From contig CADCFG010000007.1 in the NCBI GenBank assembly GCA_902800625.1, positions 1 to 64,000 on the forward strand: DNA of 64,000 nt, in the 5' to 3' direction. Position 1 is the stretch's first letter, and every line of letters begins with the position of its first letter. The translations under genes were made by a program, and so were the position numbers. The notes below the pieces were generated by a model. It made no database searches and was not told where the DNA came from. It saw nothing but the letters and a program-made list of their open reading frames with translations. This DNA is from an uncultured Eubacteriales bacterium (GTDB lineage: Bacteria; Bacillota; Clostridia; Christensenellales; Aristaeellaceae). Positions 32,270 through 40,381 of this stretch are shown here, one piece after another.

Positions 32270-33013
32270 ATGCTGAACGGTAAAGTGGCCCTCGTCACCG
32301 GCGGTGCGCGGGGCATCGGCAAGGCCATCGCCATGAAGCTGGCCAGCCAGGGCGCGGACATCGCCATCCTGGACGCGGGCAGCCTGGAAGTGACCGAGCA
32401 GACCGCCGAGGAGCTGCGCGCACTGGGCGTGCGGGCCTTCGCGGCGCGCTGCGACATCACCGACTACGACCAGGTGACCGCCGCCGTGGCGCAGGTGAAG
32501 GAAGCGCTGGGCGGCGTGGACATCCTGGTGAACAACGCGGGCATCACCCGCGACAAGCTGGCCCTGCGCATGACGCCGGAGGACTTCGACGCCGTGCTCT
32601 CCGTGAACCTGAAGGGCACGTTTTTGATGATCAAGGCGCTGTACGCGGACTTCATGAAGAAGCGTGCGGGCCGCATCATCAACATCGCCTCCATCTCCGG
32701 CCTGATGGGCAACGCCGGCCAGGCGAACTACTCCGCGTCCAAGGCGGGCGTGGTGGGCCTGACCAAGACCATCGCCCGGGAGCTGGCCAGCCGGAATATC
32801 ACCTGCAACGCCATCGCCCCCGGCTTCATCGAGACGCCCATGACCGCTTCCATGAACCAGGACGCGCTCCAGGAAGCCTTGAAGAGCATCCCTCTGCGCC
32901 GCATGGGCAAGGCCGAGGACGTGGCCGCCGCGGCGGCGTTCCTGGCCAGCGACGAGGCCGGCTACATCACCGGCACGGTCATCAACGTGGACGGCGGCTT
33001 TTTTATGAGGTAA
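32270..33013 (+). CDS. fabG: 3-oxoacyl-ACP reductase
   Basis: NADPH-dependent reduction of beta-ketoacyl-ACP. I chose ATG 32270 (MLNGKVALVTGGARGIGKAI), which follows a CGGAGG ribosome site; the frame is open eight codons further up. SDR motifs: TGGARGIG cofactor loop, NNAGITRD, the catalytic Ser in INIASISG and YSASKAGVVGLTKTIARELA with Tyr and Lys. The C-terminus SDEAGYITGTVINVDGGFFM is standard. 247 residues. The gene for malonyl-CoA:ACP transacylase, which usually sits between fabK and fabG, is absent here. Confidence 0.96.
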   Translation: MLNGKVALVTGGARGIGKAIAMKLASQGADIAILDAGSLEVTEQTAEELRALGVRAFAARCDITDYDQVTAAVAQVKEALGGVDILVNNAGITRDKLALRMTPEDFDAVLSVNLKGTFLMIKALYADFMKKRAGRIINIASISGLMGNAGQANYSASKAGVVGLTKTIARELASRNITCNAIAPGFIETPMTASMNQDALQEALKSIPLRRMGKAEDVAAAAAFLASDEAGYITGTVINVDGGFFMR

Positions 33014-33034
33014 ACTGCCATGGGCGCGGCATAG

Positions 33035-33074
33035 CCTTCCCCTTCAGGGGAAGGTGGCAGCACCGCAGGTGCTG
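33035..33074. repeat. double-hairpin intergenic repeat between fabG and fabF
   Basis: CCTTCCCCT (33035-33043) pairs with AGGGGAAGG (33046-33054), then CAGCACC (33058-33064) pairs with GGTGCTG (33068-33074), followed by ACGGAAGAGG. This two-hairpin layout ending in a GACGGAAGAGG-type tail resembles a dispersed element often seen between genes of gut Clostridia (from memory). It interrupts the operon transcript without a T-run. Confidence 0.55.
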
Positions 33075-33126
33075 ACGGAAGAGGCCGCCGCCCCTGCGGG
33101 AAAACCCCGATACAGTGAGGTTATAT

Positions 33127-34356
33127 ATGAATCGAGTAGTAATTACCGGCATGGGCGTCATCTCCCCGGTGGGCAGCGGCGCTGAGACCTTCTTTGACAA
33201 CCTGACCAAGGGCGTGTGCGGCATCGGGCCGATCACCCGCTTCGACACCGAGGGCTACAAGGTCAAGGTGGCGGGTGAGGTGAAGGACTTTGACGCCGAG
33301 GCCGCGGGCATCGACCGCGCCCAAGCCAAGCGCACCGACCTGTTCGCCCAGTACGCCATGGCGGCGGCCATCCAGGCCGTCTCAGACAGCGGCATCGAGG
33401 GCACCGTCGCCCCGGAGCGCTTCGGCGTCTACGTGGGCAGCGGCATCGGCGGCATGCAGACCTTCGTCCAGGAGACGGAGAAGCTGCTGAACCGCGGGCC
33501 GGGCCGGGTCTCGCCCTTCTTCGTGCCCATGATGATCGGCAACATGGCCGCGGGCAACATCGCCATCCGCTTCAATGCCCAGGGGCCATGCCTGCCCGTG
33601 GTGACGGCCTGCGCCACCAGCAGCCACGCCATCGGCGAGGCCTTCCGCACCATTAAATACGGCCACGCGGACGCCATCATCGCTGGCGGCGCGGAGGCAA
33701 CGATCATCCCCCTGGCGGTGGCGGGCTTTTCCAACATGAAGGCCCTCAGCGAGAGCGAGGACCCCAGCGCGGCGTCCCTGCCCTTCGATACCCGGCGCGC
33801 CGGGTTCGTGATGGGCGAGGGCAGCGGCATACTGGTGCTGGAGGAATACGGGCACGCCATGGCCCGCGGCGCGAAGGTCTACGCCGAGGTGGTCGGCTAC
33901 GGCAATACCTGCGACGCCTACCACATCACCGCCCCCCAGGCGGAGGGCACCGGCGCGGCCAACGCCTTCAAGCTGGCGCTGGAAGAGGCCGGTTACGACG
34001 GCGAGAAGCTGTACATCAACGCCCACGGTACCGGCACGCCCATGAACGACAAGGTGGAGACCCTGGCCATCAAGAAGGCCCTGGGGGAGGAACGCGCCCG
34101 CGAAGCGCTGATCTCATCCACCAAGTCCATGACCGGGCACATGCTGGGCGCGGCCGGCGGCGTGGAGGCCATCGCCTGCGCCATGGCGCTGAAGCACGGC
34201 ATCGTGCCGCCCACCATCCACCTCGATTCTCCCGATCCCGAGTGCGATCTGAACTACGTGCCCAACGCGGCGGTGAAGGCCGACATCCAGCTGGCCCTGT
34301 CCTCGTCGCTGGGCTTCGGCGGGCACAACGCCGTGATCGCGCTGCGGAAAATCTGA
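33127..34356 (+). CDS. fabF: beta-ketoacyl-ACP synthase II
   Basis: Elongates acyl-ACP by condensation with malonyl-ACP. The start at 33127 ([18 protein letters not shown]) has a GTGAGG ribosome site; a GTG four codons upstream lies inside that site. The active-site Cys is in [20 protein letters not shown], the two histidines in [19 protein letters not shown] and [20 protein letters not shown], and the Gly-rich end is [15 protein letters not shown]. 409 residues is normal. It lies in the operon after the intergenic repeat. Confidence 0.97.
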   Translation: MNRVVITGMGVISPVGSGAETFFDNLTKGVCGIGPITRFDTEGYKVKVAGEVKDFDAEAAGIDRAQAKRTDLFAQYAMAAAIQAVSDSGIEGTVAPERFGVYVGSGIGGMQTFVQETEKLLNRGPGRVSPFFVPMMIGNMAAGNIAIRFNAQGPCLPVVTACATSSHAIGEAFRTIKYGHADAIIAGGAEATIIPLAVAGFSNMKALSESEDPSAASLPFDTRRAGFVMGEGSGILVLEEYGHAMARGAKVYAEVVGYGNTCDAYHITAPQAEGTGAANAFKLALEEAGYDGEKLYINAHGTGTPMNDKVETLAIKKALGEERAREALISSTKSMTGHMLGAAGGVEAIACAMALKHGIVPPTIHLDSPDPECDLNYVPNAAVKADIQLALSSSLGFGGHNAVIALRKI

Positions 34357-34425
34357 TTTCCAAAGGCTTCCCATCAAGGGAAAGCCCTTTGGACAGTGCT
34401 TCGACGAATCTAATGGAGGTAACAC

Positions 34426-34854
34426 ATGTCTGTTGAACGCCTGAACCGCGAGCAGATCGCGCAAATCCTGCCCCACCGCGACGACATGGCGCTGCTGGAC
34501 GAGGCCGCGTTGTTGGAGGACGGCACCGCCGAGGGCGTCTATCACGTGCGTGGCGACGAATTTTTCCTCCGGGGACACTTCCCGGGCAACCCCGTGGTGC
34601 CGGGGGTCATTCAGTGCGAGATCATCGCCCAGGCCTCCTGCATGCTGATGAAGGACGCCATCCCCGGCGGCACGCCCTACTACGCGGGCATCAACAGCGT
34701 GCGCTTCCGCCGCCCGGTGCGCCCCGGCGACACCATCACGGTCCACTCCGAGCTGGTGCGCAGCAAGGGCATGCTCTTCGTCGTCAAGGGCGAGGCCACC
34801 GTGGACGGCGCCGTCTGCGCCTCCGGTGAATTCATGTTCATGATCTCAAAGTGA
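34426..34854 (+). CDS. fabZ: 3-hydroxyacyl-ACP dehydratase FabZ
   Basis: Dehydrates beta-hydroxyacyl-ACP. A hotdog-fold protein of 142 residues. IAQILPHRDDMALLDEAAL is the N-terminal PHR motif and FFLRGHFPGNPVVPGVIQCE carries the catalytic His and the Glu/Gln ligand region. YAGINSVRFRRPVRPGDTI is standard. It follows a GGAGG ribosome site 69 bases after fabF and ends the operon at a strong terminator. Confidence 0.95.
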   Translation: MSVERLNREQIAQILPHRDDMALLDEAALLEDGTAEGVYHVRGDEFFLRGHFPGNPVVPGVIQCEIIAQASCMLMKDAIPGGTPYYAGINSVRFRRPVRPGDTITVHSELVRSKGMLFVVKGEATVDGAVCASGEFMFMISK

Positions 34855-34862
34855 GCGGAAAC

Positions 34863-34900
34863 AAAAAAGGCTGAATGACAACTGTCATTCAGCCTTTTTT
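34863..34900. terminator. bidirectional terminator between fab operon and amino acid transporter
   Basis: AAAAAAGGCTGAATGAC (34863-34879) pairs with GTCATTCAGCCTTTTTT (34884-34900). The stem gives a T-run on both strands, serving the converging fabZ and glnQ-like genes. Confidence 0.92.
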
Positions 34901-34908
34901 GCATGCTC

Positions 34909-35644
<736 letters not shown>

Positions 35645-35652
<8 letters not shown>

Positions 35653-36436
35653 TCTGCTCGCCTCCCTTCGCGATCAGCTCCACGTCCGGCACGGTCTGGG
35701 AGCCGTGGATGGCGTAGTTTTCCGGGCCGTCCATCTTCTTCTCCAGCCAGCGCAGGAAGCGGGTGACGGTGAAGGTCATCACGAAGTAGATGCAGGCGGT
35801 GATGAAGAACACCTCGTAGTACTTGAAGTAGGTGCCCGCAGCGCTCTTGGACACGAAGAACAGCTCGGTCACGCTGATGACGTTCAGCACGGAGGTGTCC
35901 TTGATGTTGACCACGAACTCGTTGCCCAGGGCGGGCAGTATGTTGCGGATGGCCTGGGGCAGCACCACGTGCAGCATGCTCTGGCCGTAGGTCATGCCGA
36001 TGGCCAGCGCGGCCTCCTGCTGGCCGGGGTCCACGGACTGGATGCCGCCGCGCACGATCTCGGAAAGATACGCGCCGGTGTTGATGGACACGATGATGTA
36101 GCCCGCCAGCAGGTGAGGCAGGTTCACATGGAACACCGCGGACATACCGTAGAAGATGACCATGGCCTGCACGATCATGGGCGTGGAGCGGAACACTTCG
36201 ATGTAAACGCCAAGCAGCCCCCGCACCACCTTGCGCAGCCAGTAGCGCACGGCACCCTGTTCCCTGTCAACGGGCTTGGCGCGCACATAGCCCACGGCCA
36301 GGCCGATGACGAAGCCCGTCAGCGTGCCCGTCAGGGCGATCAGCAGCGTGACGCCCGCGCCCTGCAAAAACAGGCCGCCGTAGGTTTTCAGGAAGAAGAA
36401 TACCCATTCAAAGAAGCCGGACTGGGCGGTGGGCAT
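35645..36436 (-). CDS. polar amino acid ABC transporter, permease
   Basis: 263 residues, HisMQ/GlnP class. The N-terminal region [20 protein letters not shown] is typical, with about five membrane segments, and the ATPase-contacting EAA loop is [20 protein letters not shown] followed by [38 protein letters not shown] is also characteristic. A single permease gene implies a homodimeric channel. A loop between membrane segments 1 and 2 ([20 protein letters not shown]) is basic and somewhat longer than usual. It is separated from the binding-protein gene by a palindromic element. Confidence 0.94.
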
Positions 36437-36470
36437 GAAATCACATCCTCAAATGTAGTAGTAGAAACGA

Positions 36471-36589
36471 TGTAGGGGCGGCGTATCGCCGCCCGCCCTT
36501 GTTCCTCCTTGCGATGCGCTTTGCCGCGCGGCAGCAAACGGGGTTCGGGGCGATGCCCCGGGGGCGGGCGCCGCAACGGCGCCCCTACA
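36471..36589. repeat. palindromic element TGTAGGGGCG...CGCCCCTACA between binding protein and permease genes
   Basis: TGTAGGGGCG (36471-36480) is inverted as CGCCCCTACA (36580-36589) and the flanking GGCGATACGCC- and GGGCGGGCG-rich segments continue the pairing. Internal GGGCGATGCCCC is another hairpin. It lies 14 bases before the binding-protein stop reading along the minus strand transcript, that is, directly 3' of that gene. A stable stem there would protect the binding-protein part of the mRNA and raise its ratio to permease and ATPase. Confidence 0.6.
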
Positions 36590-36603
36590 GGGTGGTCGAT
36601 GGG

Positions 36604-37401
36604 TTATTCGGCGGAAACCGGCTGGGTTAGCACGGCGTTGTCCATCAGGGCGTTGCGGTCCTCGGCGCTGATGCCGGCCAGGATGCCGTTGATCTGCTCG
36701 ATCAGCTCCGGCTGGCCCTGCTTCAGGGCGACGGCGATGGAGGTGTCCTCCTCGGAGGCCTCGAAGCCGGGGGTGACGAAGGCCAGGCCCGCGTTGGCCG
36801 CCACGGCGGAAACCGCGCCGGGACGCTCGGAGATGTAGCCGTCGATGGCGCCGGAGTTCAGGGCGGTGATCATGGCCGGGAAGGTTTCCATGGCCGGCAT
36901 CTGGTTGATGCCTTCCAGCTGGTCCAGCACGGTGTAGTGGAAGGTGTTCAGCTGGGCGGTGATCTTCGCGCCGGCGAAGTCGGCCAGGGTCTCGGCCTTG
37001 GCGAAGTCGCTGTCCGCGCGGACCACGACCACCAGGTCGCTGTTGTAGTAGGCGTCGGTGAAGTCCACGGTGATCTTGCGCTCGGCGGTGGGGGACATGC
37101 CGGCGATGACGGCGTCGATCTGGTCGCTGTTCAGCGCGGGGATCAGGCCGTCCCACTCGATCTTGCAGATCACCAGCTCCTTGTCAAGGCCCTCGGCGAT
37201 CTTCTTCGCGATCTCTACGTCGTAGCCGCCGGCATAGCCCATGCCGCCGTCGATGGGCACCGCGTTCTCGTCGGCCTCCACCTGGGTCCAGTTGAAGGGG
37301 GGATAGTCGCACTCCATGCCCACGCGGAAGGTGCCTTCGGCGAAGGCGCAGGCGCTCAGCAGCATGGCGATGGCCAGCAGGGTGACGATGATTCTCTTCA
37401 T
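36604..37401 (-). CDS. polar amino acid ABC transporter, substrate-binding protein
   Basis: The start at 37401 gives the signal sequence MKRIIVTLLAIAMLLSAC; the lipobox-like LSAC would make it a lipoprotein anchored at Cys18, though AFA-EG could also serve signal peptidase I. The family 3 solute-binding fold is clear: FRVGMECDYPPFNWTQ, GGYDVEIAKKIAEGLDKELV, WDGLIPALNSDQIDAVIAGM and TAERKITVDFTDAYYNSDLV. 265 residues is normal. A GGAGG ribosome site precedes the ATG. It is the first gene of the operon and directly downstream of the lysine riboswitch, so lysine is the expected ligand. Confidence 0.95.
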   Translation of the reverse strand: MKRIIVTLLAIAMLLSACAFAEGTFRVGMECDYPPFNWTQVEADENAVPIDGGMGYAGGYDVEIAKKIAEGLDKELVICKIEWDGLIPALNSDQIDAVIAGMSPTAERKITVDFTDAYYNSDLVVVVRADSDFAKAETLADFAGAKITAQLNTFHYTVLDQLEGINQMPAMETFPAMITALNSGAIDGYISERPGAVSAVAANAGLAFVTPGFEASEEDTSIAVALKQGQPELIEQINGILAGISAEDRNALMDNAVLTQPVSAE

Positions 37402-37434
37402 GGGTATTGCCTCCTGATGTGTTATTAAATGAAA

Positions 37435-37655
37435 CGACCGAAGTCCATGCTCCGGTCGCAGAAGGTGCAGCTGCATTTCTGGGATCAGAGATAGCGCTCC
37501 ACAACGAGGGTTGTGACAGTGAACCGCGTGTTCCGCGATCCCCCAACCCGGCCCGGCTCCAACCGTTCCGGATTTCGGCGAAGGGCCCTTTCCCGCCGCT
37601 TCATGGCCCTTGGAGGGGCTCCGCGGCGATACTGATGCCTTCCGCGCCTCTATCG
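37435..37655 (-). ncRNA. lysine riboswitch (L-box)
   Basis: The leader of the amino acid transporter, read on the minus strand, has the order of conserved blocks of the lysine aptamer: GATAGAGGCGCGG at the 5' side of P1/P2, AGTA, a variable arm, GCCGAAAT, then a CCGGGTTGG segment, ACTGTCACAACC, a closing GTGGAGCGCTATCTC that pairs with the 5' end (P1: ATAGAGGCGC with GCGCTATCT). The aptamer spans about 37488-37655. Downstream, CGACCGGAG (37450-37458) and CTTCGGTCG (37435-37443) form a hairpin followed by TTTCATTT, a terminator-like expression platform. Lysine binding would then shut off the transporter. Substrate assignment by riboswitch class is established practice; the exact fold was drawn by eye. 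Confidence 0.85.
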
Positions 37656-37672
37656 ATCATTCATTTTATTCT

Positions 37673-37700
37673 ATTATAGTGGTGATGTGATAAATGTCAA
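37673..37700 (-). promoter_or_regulatory. promoter of the lysine riboswitch-transporter operon
   Basis: On the minus strand TTGACA (37695-37700) and TATAAT (37673-37678) with a 16-base spacer. Transcription would start about 10-15 bases before the aptamer. Confidence 0.85.
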
Positions 37701-37737
37701 GGGGAATGACGTAAATTGTGCGGGGATGGGGGAGAGA

Positions 37738-37830
37738 GATCAGGGATTAGGGAATAGGAATTAGGGATTGGGGATGCCGAGTGCCCGGAAATAATACAGT
37801 GGACTTGTTCTGCGGGATGGGGCAGGCCAG
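37738..37830. repeat. TAGGG simple repeat plus CCGAGTGCCCGGAAA element
   Basis: Units of AGGGATTAGGGAATAGGAAT (37741-37770) are followed by CCGAGTGCCCGGAAA (37777-37791), which differs by one base from 61832-61846, and by ACAGTGGACTTGTTC and GATGGGG that also align with that second copy. Confidence 0.6.
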
Positions 37831-37868
37831 GGAATGGGGGAGAAGGATGGCAGCCGACGTGCGGATGA

Positions 37869-37898
37869 AAAAGCCCTCCCCTTGCGGGGAAGGCTTTT
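37869..37898 (-). terminator. terminator of the DUF362 gene
   Basis: AAAAGCC (37869-37875) with GGCTTTT (92-98 of the same block) and TCCCC/GGGGA form a stem with one internal mismatch; on the minus strand a TTTTTC tract follows. It lies 15 bases after the stop codon at 37913. Confidence 0.8.
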
Positions 37899-37912
37899 GG
37901 CCAGCTTTAATC

Positions 37913-38982
37913 TTATTCCTTTGCGGCTTCCGCGGCGGCCTGGGCGGCCAGGGCCTTCATGCGGCGCTCGGCCACCTTCGGGTCCTCCACGAAGGGCACC
38001 ACGCCCTCCACGGCGTCGGCGGGCCGGATGCGCAGATCATCCTTGTCCACGTCCAGAAGGATATATTTGCGGTTGCCCATGCCCAGCTCGTCCATGTAGG
38101 AAAGCTGGCGGTGGCCGTGGCGGCTCTCGATGCGCTCGCGCATGGCCGCGCCGTCCTCGTCGGACAGGGCGTAGATCAGATCCACGCAGGCCTGGTCCAC
38201 GGCCAGGATGTCGTTGGAGGCCAGGATGCCGATGTCTGGCGTCACCACCGGCTCGGCCAGGCAGCCCTCGCAGTCGCAGGACACGGAGATGTTGCGCATC
38301 ACGTTGATGAAGCAGGTCTTCTTGCCGAAGAAGTCCACGGTGGCCTTGGTGGACTCGGTCATGCGCTCCATCAGCTCCTCCATGTCCACGCTCCAGGCCA
38401 GCTCGGGATCGGCGCTGTTCCGGGCGTGGATCATGCGCTTGCCGATCTTGCCGTCTGCGCAGCCGATGCCGATGTTCTTGTTGCTGCCGCCGAAACGCCC
38501 ATGGTGTGGCCCTTGAAGTGGGTCAGCGTGACGAGGGAGTCATACTTGGGCAGCTCCCGGCCCACGCTCATGTGGTCGAACCACTTGCCGCCCAGCACCA
38601 GCAGGTCTGCCGTGCCGAACTCGTCGGTGATGTCCACGGGGCAGAAGTCCCAGCCGTTCACCTTCAGCGTCTCGCGATGCTTCTCGGTGGTGTCCCGGTC
38701 GCCCTCGTAGAAGGTGTTGGTCTCCACGATGGTGGCGCCGGGGATCTCGCTGGCGAGAAATTCCTTCACCCAGGCGCTGGGGATGATGTTCGGGCCGTAC
38801 TGCTCGCCGGTGTGCAGCTTCACGGCCACCTTGCCCTGGATGCGGCCGTTCACCCGGCGATAGAGCTTCTTCAGCCCCTCCGGGGACAGGTCGCGGGTGA
38901 AATAGACGATGGATTCGTTGCCGGTGCGCTCCGCATAGGGCACGTAGCGCTCGCCGCCGGTGCCGGGGATCTTTTCGGTCAT
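37913..38982 (-). pseudogene. DUF362 (iron-sulfur/ferredoxin-associated) protein, frameshifted
   Basis: Two overlapping frames are halves of one DUF362 protein. The first (38982 to about 38495) starts MTEKIPGTGGERYVPYAERT and reaches LVTLTHFKGHTMG, then runs into a meaningless Ala/Ser/Thr-rich tail. The family normally continues as GFGGSNKNIGIGCADGK; exactly that sequence is found one base out of phase (minus strand GGCG|TTTCGGCGG near 38494-38499), leading into the second frame with KIGKRMIHARN and CDCEGCLAEPVVTPDIGILA. One missing G in the string GGCGGTTTCGG explains everything. All other family features are intact, so this is either a very recent inactivation or a sequencing error. Next to a PNPOx-family gene (12 bases). 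Confidence 0.85.
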
Positions 38983-38994
38983 GGGATTTCCTCC

Positions 38995-39387
38995 TTAAAA
39001 CTTGATGGTTCTGGGCGCTTCGGTGAAGCTGGAGAAGGTGGCGGTGGCGTCCTCGAAGTACAGCACCTCGGTGTTGTCGTCCTCGGCGTCGTACATGGCC
39101 TTCAGGGACGGATAGCTGTCCAGCATGTGCTTCTTGGCCTCCACGCGCTCGTCCGGAACCAGCCTGCCCGCCACGCGCAGCCACTTGCCGTCCATGAAGG
39201 CGCAGATCTCGGCCTTCGGGTTGGCGTGCAGCTGCCTGGACACATCCTTCACCTTGCCGGTCTGGATGTAGAGCCTGCCCTCGAACAGGTCGACGGTGCC
39301 GAAGGGGCGCACCCGGGGCTGGTCGCCCTCCACGGTGGCCAGGTAGTAGGTGCCGCACTTTTTCAGGAATTCGTATACTTCGTTCAT
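38995..39387 (-). CDS. pyridoxamine 5'-phosphate oxidase family flavoprotein
   Basis: A 130-residue split-barrel flavin-binding protein. The N-terminus MNEVYEFLKKCGTYYLATVE and GDQPRVRPFGTVDLFEGRLY are typical of small PNPOx-like proteins of Clostridia, as are CAFMDGKWLRVAGRLVPDER and the C-terminal FEDATATFSSFTEAP. Such proteins bind FMN and often reduce flavins or small xenobiotics; they are not true PdxH. It precedes the DUF362 gene on the same strand and has its own promoter. Confidence 0.88.
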   Translation of the reverse strand: MNEVYEFLKKCGTYYLATVEGDQPRVRPFGTVDLFEGRLYIQTGKVKDVSRQLHANPKAEICAFMDGKWLRVAGRLVPDERVEAKKHMLDSYPSLKAMYDAEDDNTEVLYFEDATATFSSFTEAPRTIKF

Positions 39388-39422
39388 GGCAATGCCTCCA
39401 ATTCAATAGGTTTGTTTCTTCA

Positions 39423-39451
39423 ATTATATCAGGCGGTTGGGGGAATGTAAA
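39423..39451 (-). promoter_or_regulatory. promoter of the PNPOx-DUF362 unit
   Basis: On the minus strand TTTACA (39446-39451), 17 bases, TATAAT (39423-39428). Confidence 0.7.
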
Positions 39452-39462
39452 GCGAAAACCGG

Positions 39463-40011
39463 TCAGCCGATCTTCTCCATCGAATGATAGATTCTGCGGG
39501 AAACCGCGAAGCCGCACCAGGCGCACGCGGCGGCGCTGACCATGAGCAGCGCGTCCACCCAGCCCGCGGCCCACTGCCCGGACAGCGTCAGAAAGACCGC
39601 GCCGCCCGCGGCCCCCAGCGCGCCGAACACGCCGCAGCCCAGGAAGGAGCGCGTCAGCCGCCCCGGCCCGTTCTCCCGCTGCACCACCGTCATGCGCTCC
39701 GGCGCGCGCAGCAGCGTGAAGAGGCCCATCAGCGCGTAGAACCCGGGCACCAGTCCAATCAGGAACGGGGGCAGGGCATAGATGCAATGGCTGGTGGCGC
39801 GCCCGAATCGCAGGTAAACAAGCGCCAGCAGCCAGTACAGCGCCACCGCCGCCCCGGGCCACGTCGCACGGGCCTTCGCCGTGCCGTCCGGGAAGCGGTA
39901 GTACTCCCCGGCATAGCGGGCGGAGCGCTTCTCCCGGCCGGTGCGGGGGTCGACACTGGTGACGATTTCGTATCGATCCTTGTATTTTCGCTCTTTCACG
40001 GAAGCCTCCAT
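39463..40011 (-). CDS. membrane protein of unknown function
   Basis: 182 residues. The first 50 are soluble and charged (VKERKYKDRYEIVTSVDPRT, then GREKRSARYAGEYYRFPDGT). Four membrane segments follow: WPGAAVALYWLLALVYL, YALPPFLIGLVPGFYALMGL, SFLGCGVFGALGAAGGAVFL and WVDALLMVSAAACAWCGFAV. I do not recognise a family. It starts just inside a palindromic repeat region and its nearest downstream neighbour is 76 bases away behind a separate promoter, so it is probably a single-gene unit. Coding is supported by consistent membrane topology and codon use, without homologues known to me. Confidence 0.65.
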   Translation of the reverse strand: MEASVKERKYKDRYEIVTSVDPRTGREKRSARYAGEYYRFPDGTAKARATWPGAAVALYWLLALVYLRFGRATSHCIYALPPFLIGLVPGFYALMGLFTLLRAPERMTVVQRENGPGRLTRSFLGCGVFGALGAAGGAVFLTLSGQWAAGWVDALLMVSAAACAWCGFAVSRRIYHSMEKIG

Positions 40012-40025
40012 GTGTTCACAGCGTT

Positions 40026-40160
40026 CTCATGCAGGGAACGGAAAGATCCTTCGACTCCGCTGCCGATCCGCTCAGGATGACAGGCGAAGCTCTGCGCCGT
40101 CATTCTGAGCGGAGTGCAGCCAAAGGCGGAACGAAGTCGAAGAATCTGCTTCCCTGTCTG
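40026..40160. repeat. TTCGACT...AGTCGAA palindromic repeat, copy 1
   Basis: AAGATCCTTCGACTCCG (40042-40058) near one end is inverted as CGAAGTCGAAGAATCT (40134-40149), with CAGGGA and TCCCTG closing the outer ends and GATGACA/GTCATTC within. A second copy with the same arms lies at 55540-55650. Confidence 0.7.
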
Positions 40161-40298
40161 AATGACATGACCATTATAGCACGTTTTTTCCCGCCGGGGA
40201 ATAGGACGAACGGGCCGCAAATGCATATTTGTCGCCTTCAAGACTTCATTTTAACTCAATTTAGTATAATATGACTGGAGAAATTGCGCAACTTCACG

Positions 40299-40327
40299 TT
40301 GACTTTTTTAAAACAATGCTGTATAGT
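40299..40327 (+). promoter_or_regulatory. promoter of the opp operon
   Basis: TTGACT (40299-40304), 17 bases, TATAGT (40322-40327), followed by an AT-rich leader and an AAGGAGG ribosome site at 40365. Confidence 0.75.
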
Positions 40328-40381
40328 TAAATAGAAATCTTTTGCGCAACTGCAAAAGGAAAATAAGGAGGTAGACCTTTG

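Larger units (their letters stand above)
37402..37912. other. riboswitch, promoter, repeats and terminator between two minus-strand units
   Basis: This 511-base gap without protein genes holds, on the minus strand, a riboswitch hairpin and aptamer (37435-37655) with its promoter (37673-37700), then a TAGGG-type simple repeat (37738-37771), a copy of the CCGAGYGCCCGGAAA repeat (37777-37830) and the terminator of the DUF362 gene (37869-37898). Confidence 0.8.
40012..40381. other. gap with palindromic repeat and opp operon promoter
   Basis: This 370-base gap holds the TTCGACT palindromic element (40026-40160), an AT-rich tract near 40240-40330 with the opp promoter, and the oppA ribosome site. 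No coding frame is convincing. Confidence 0.7.
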
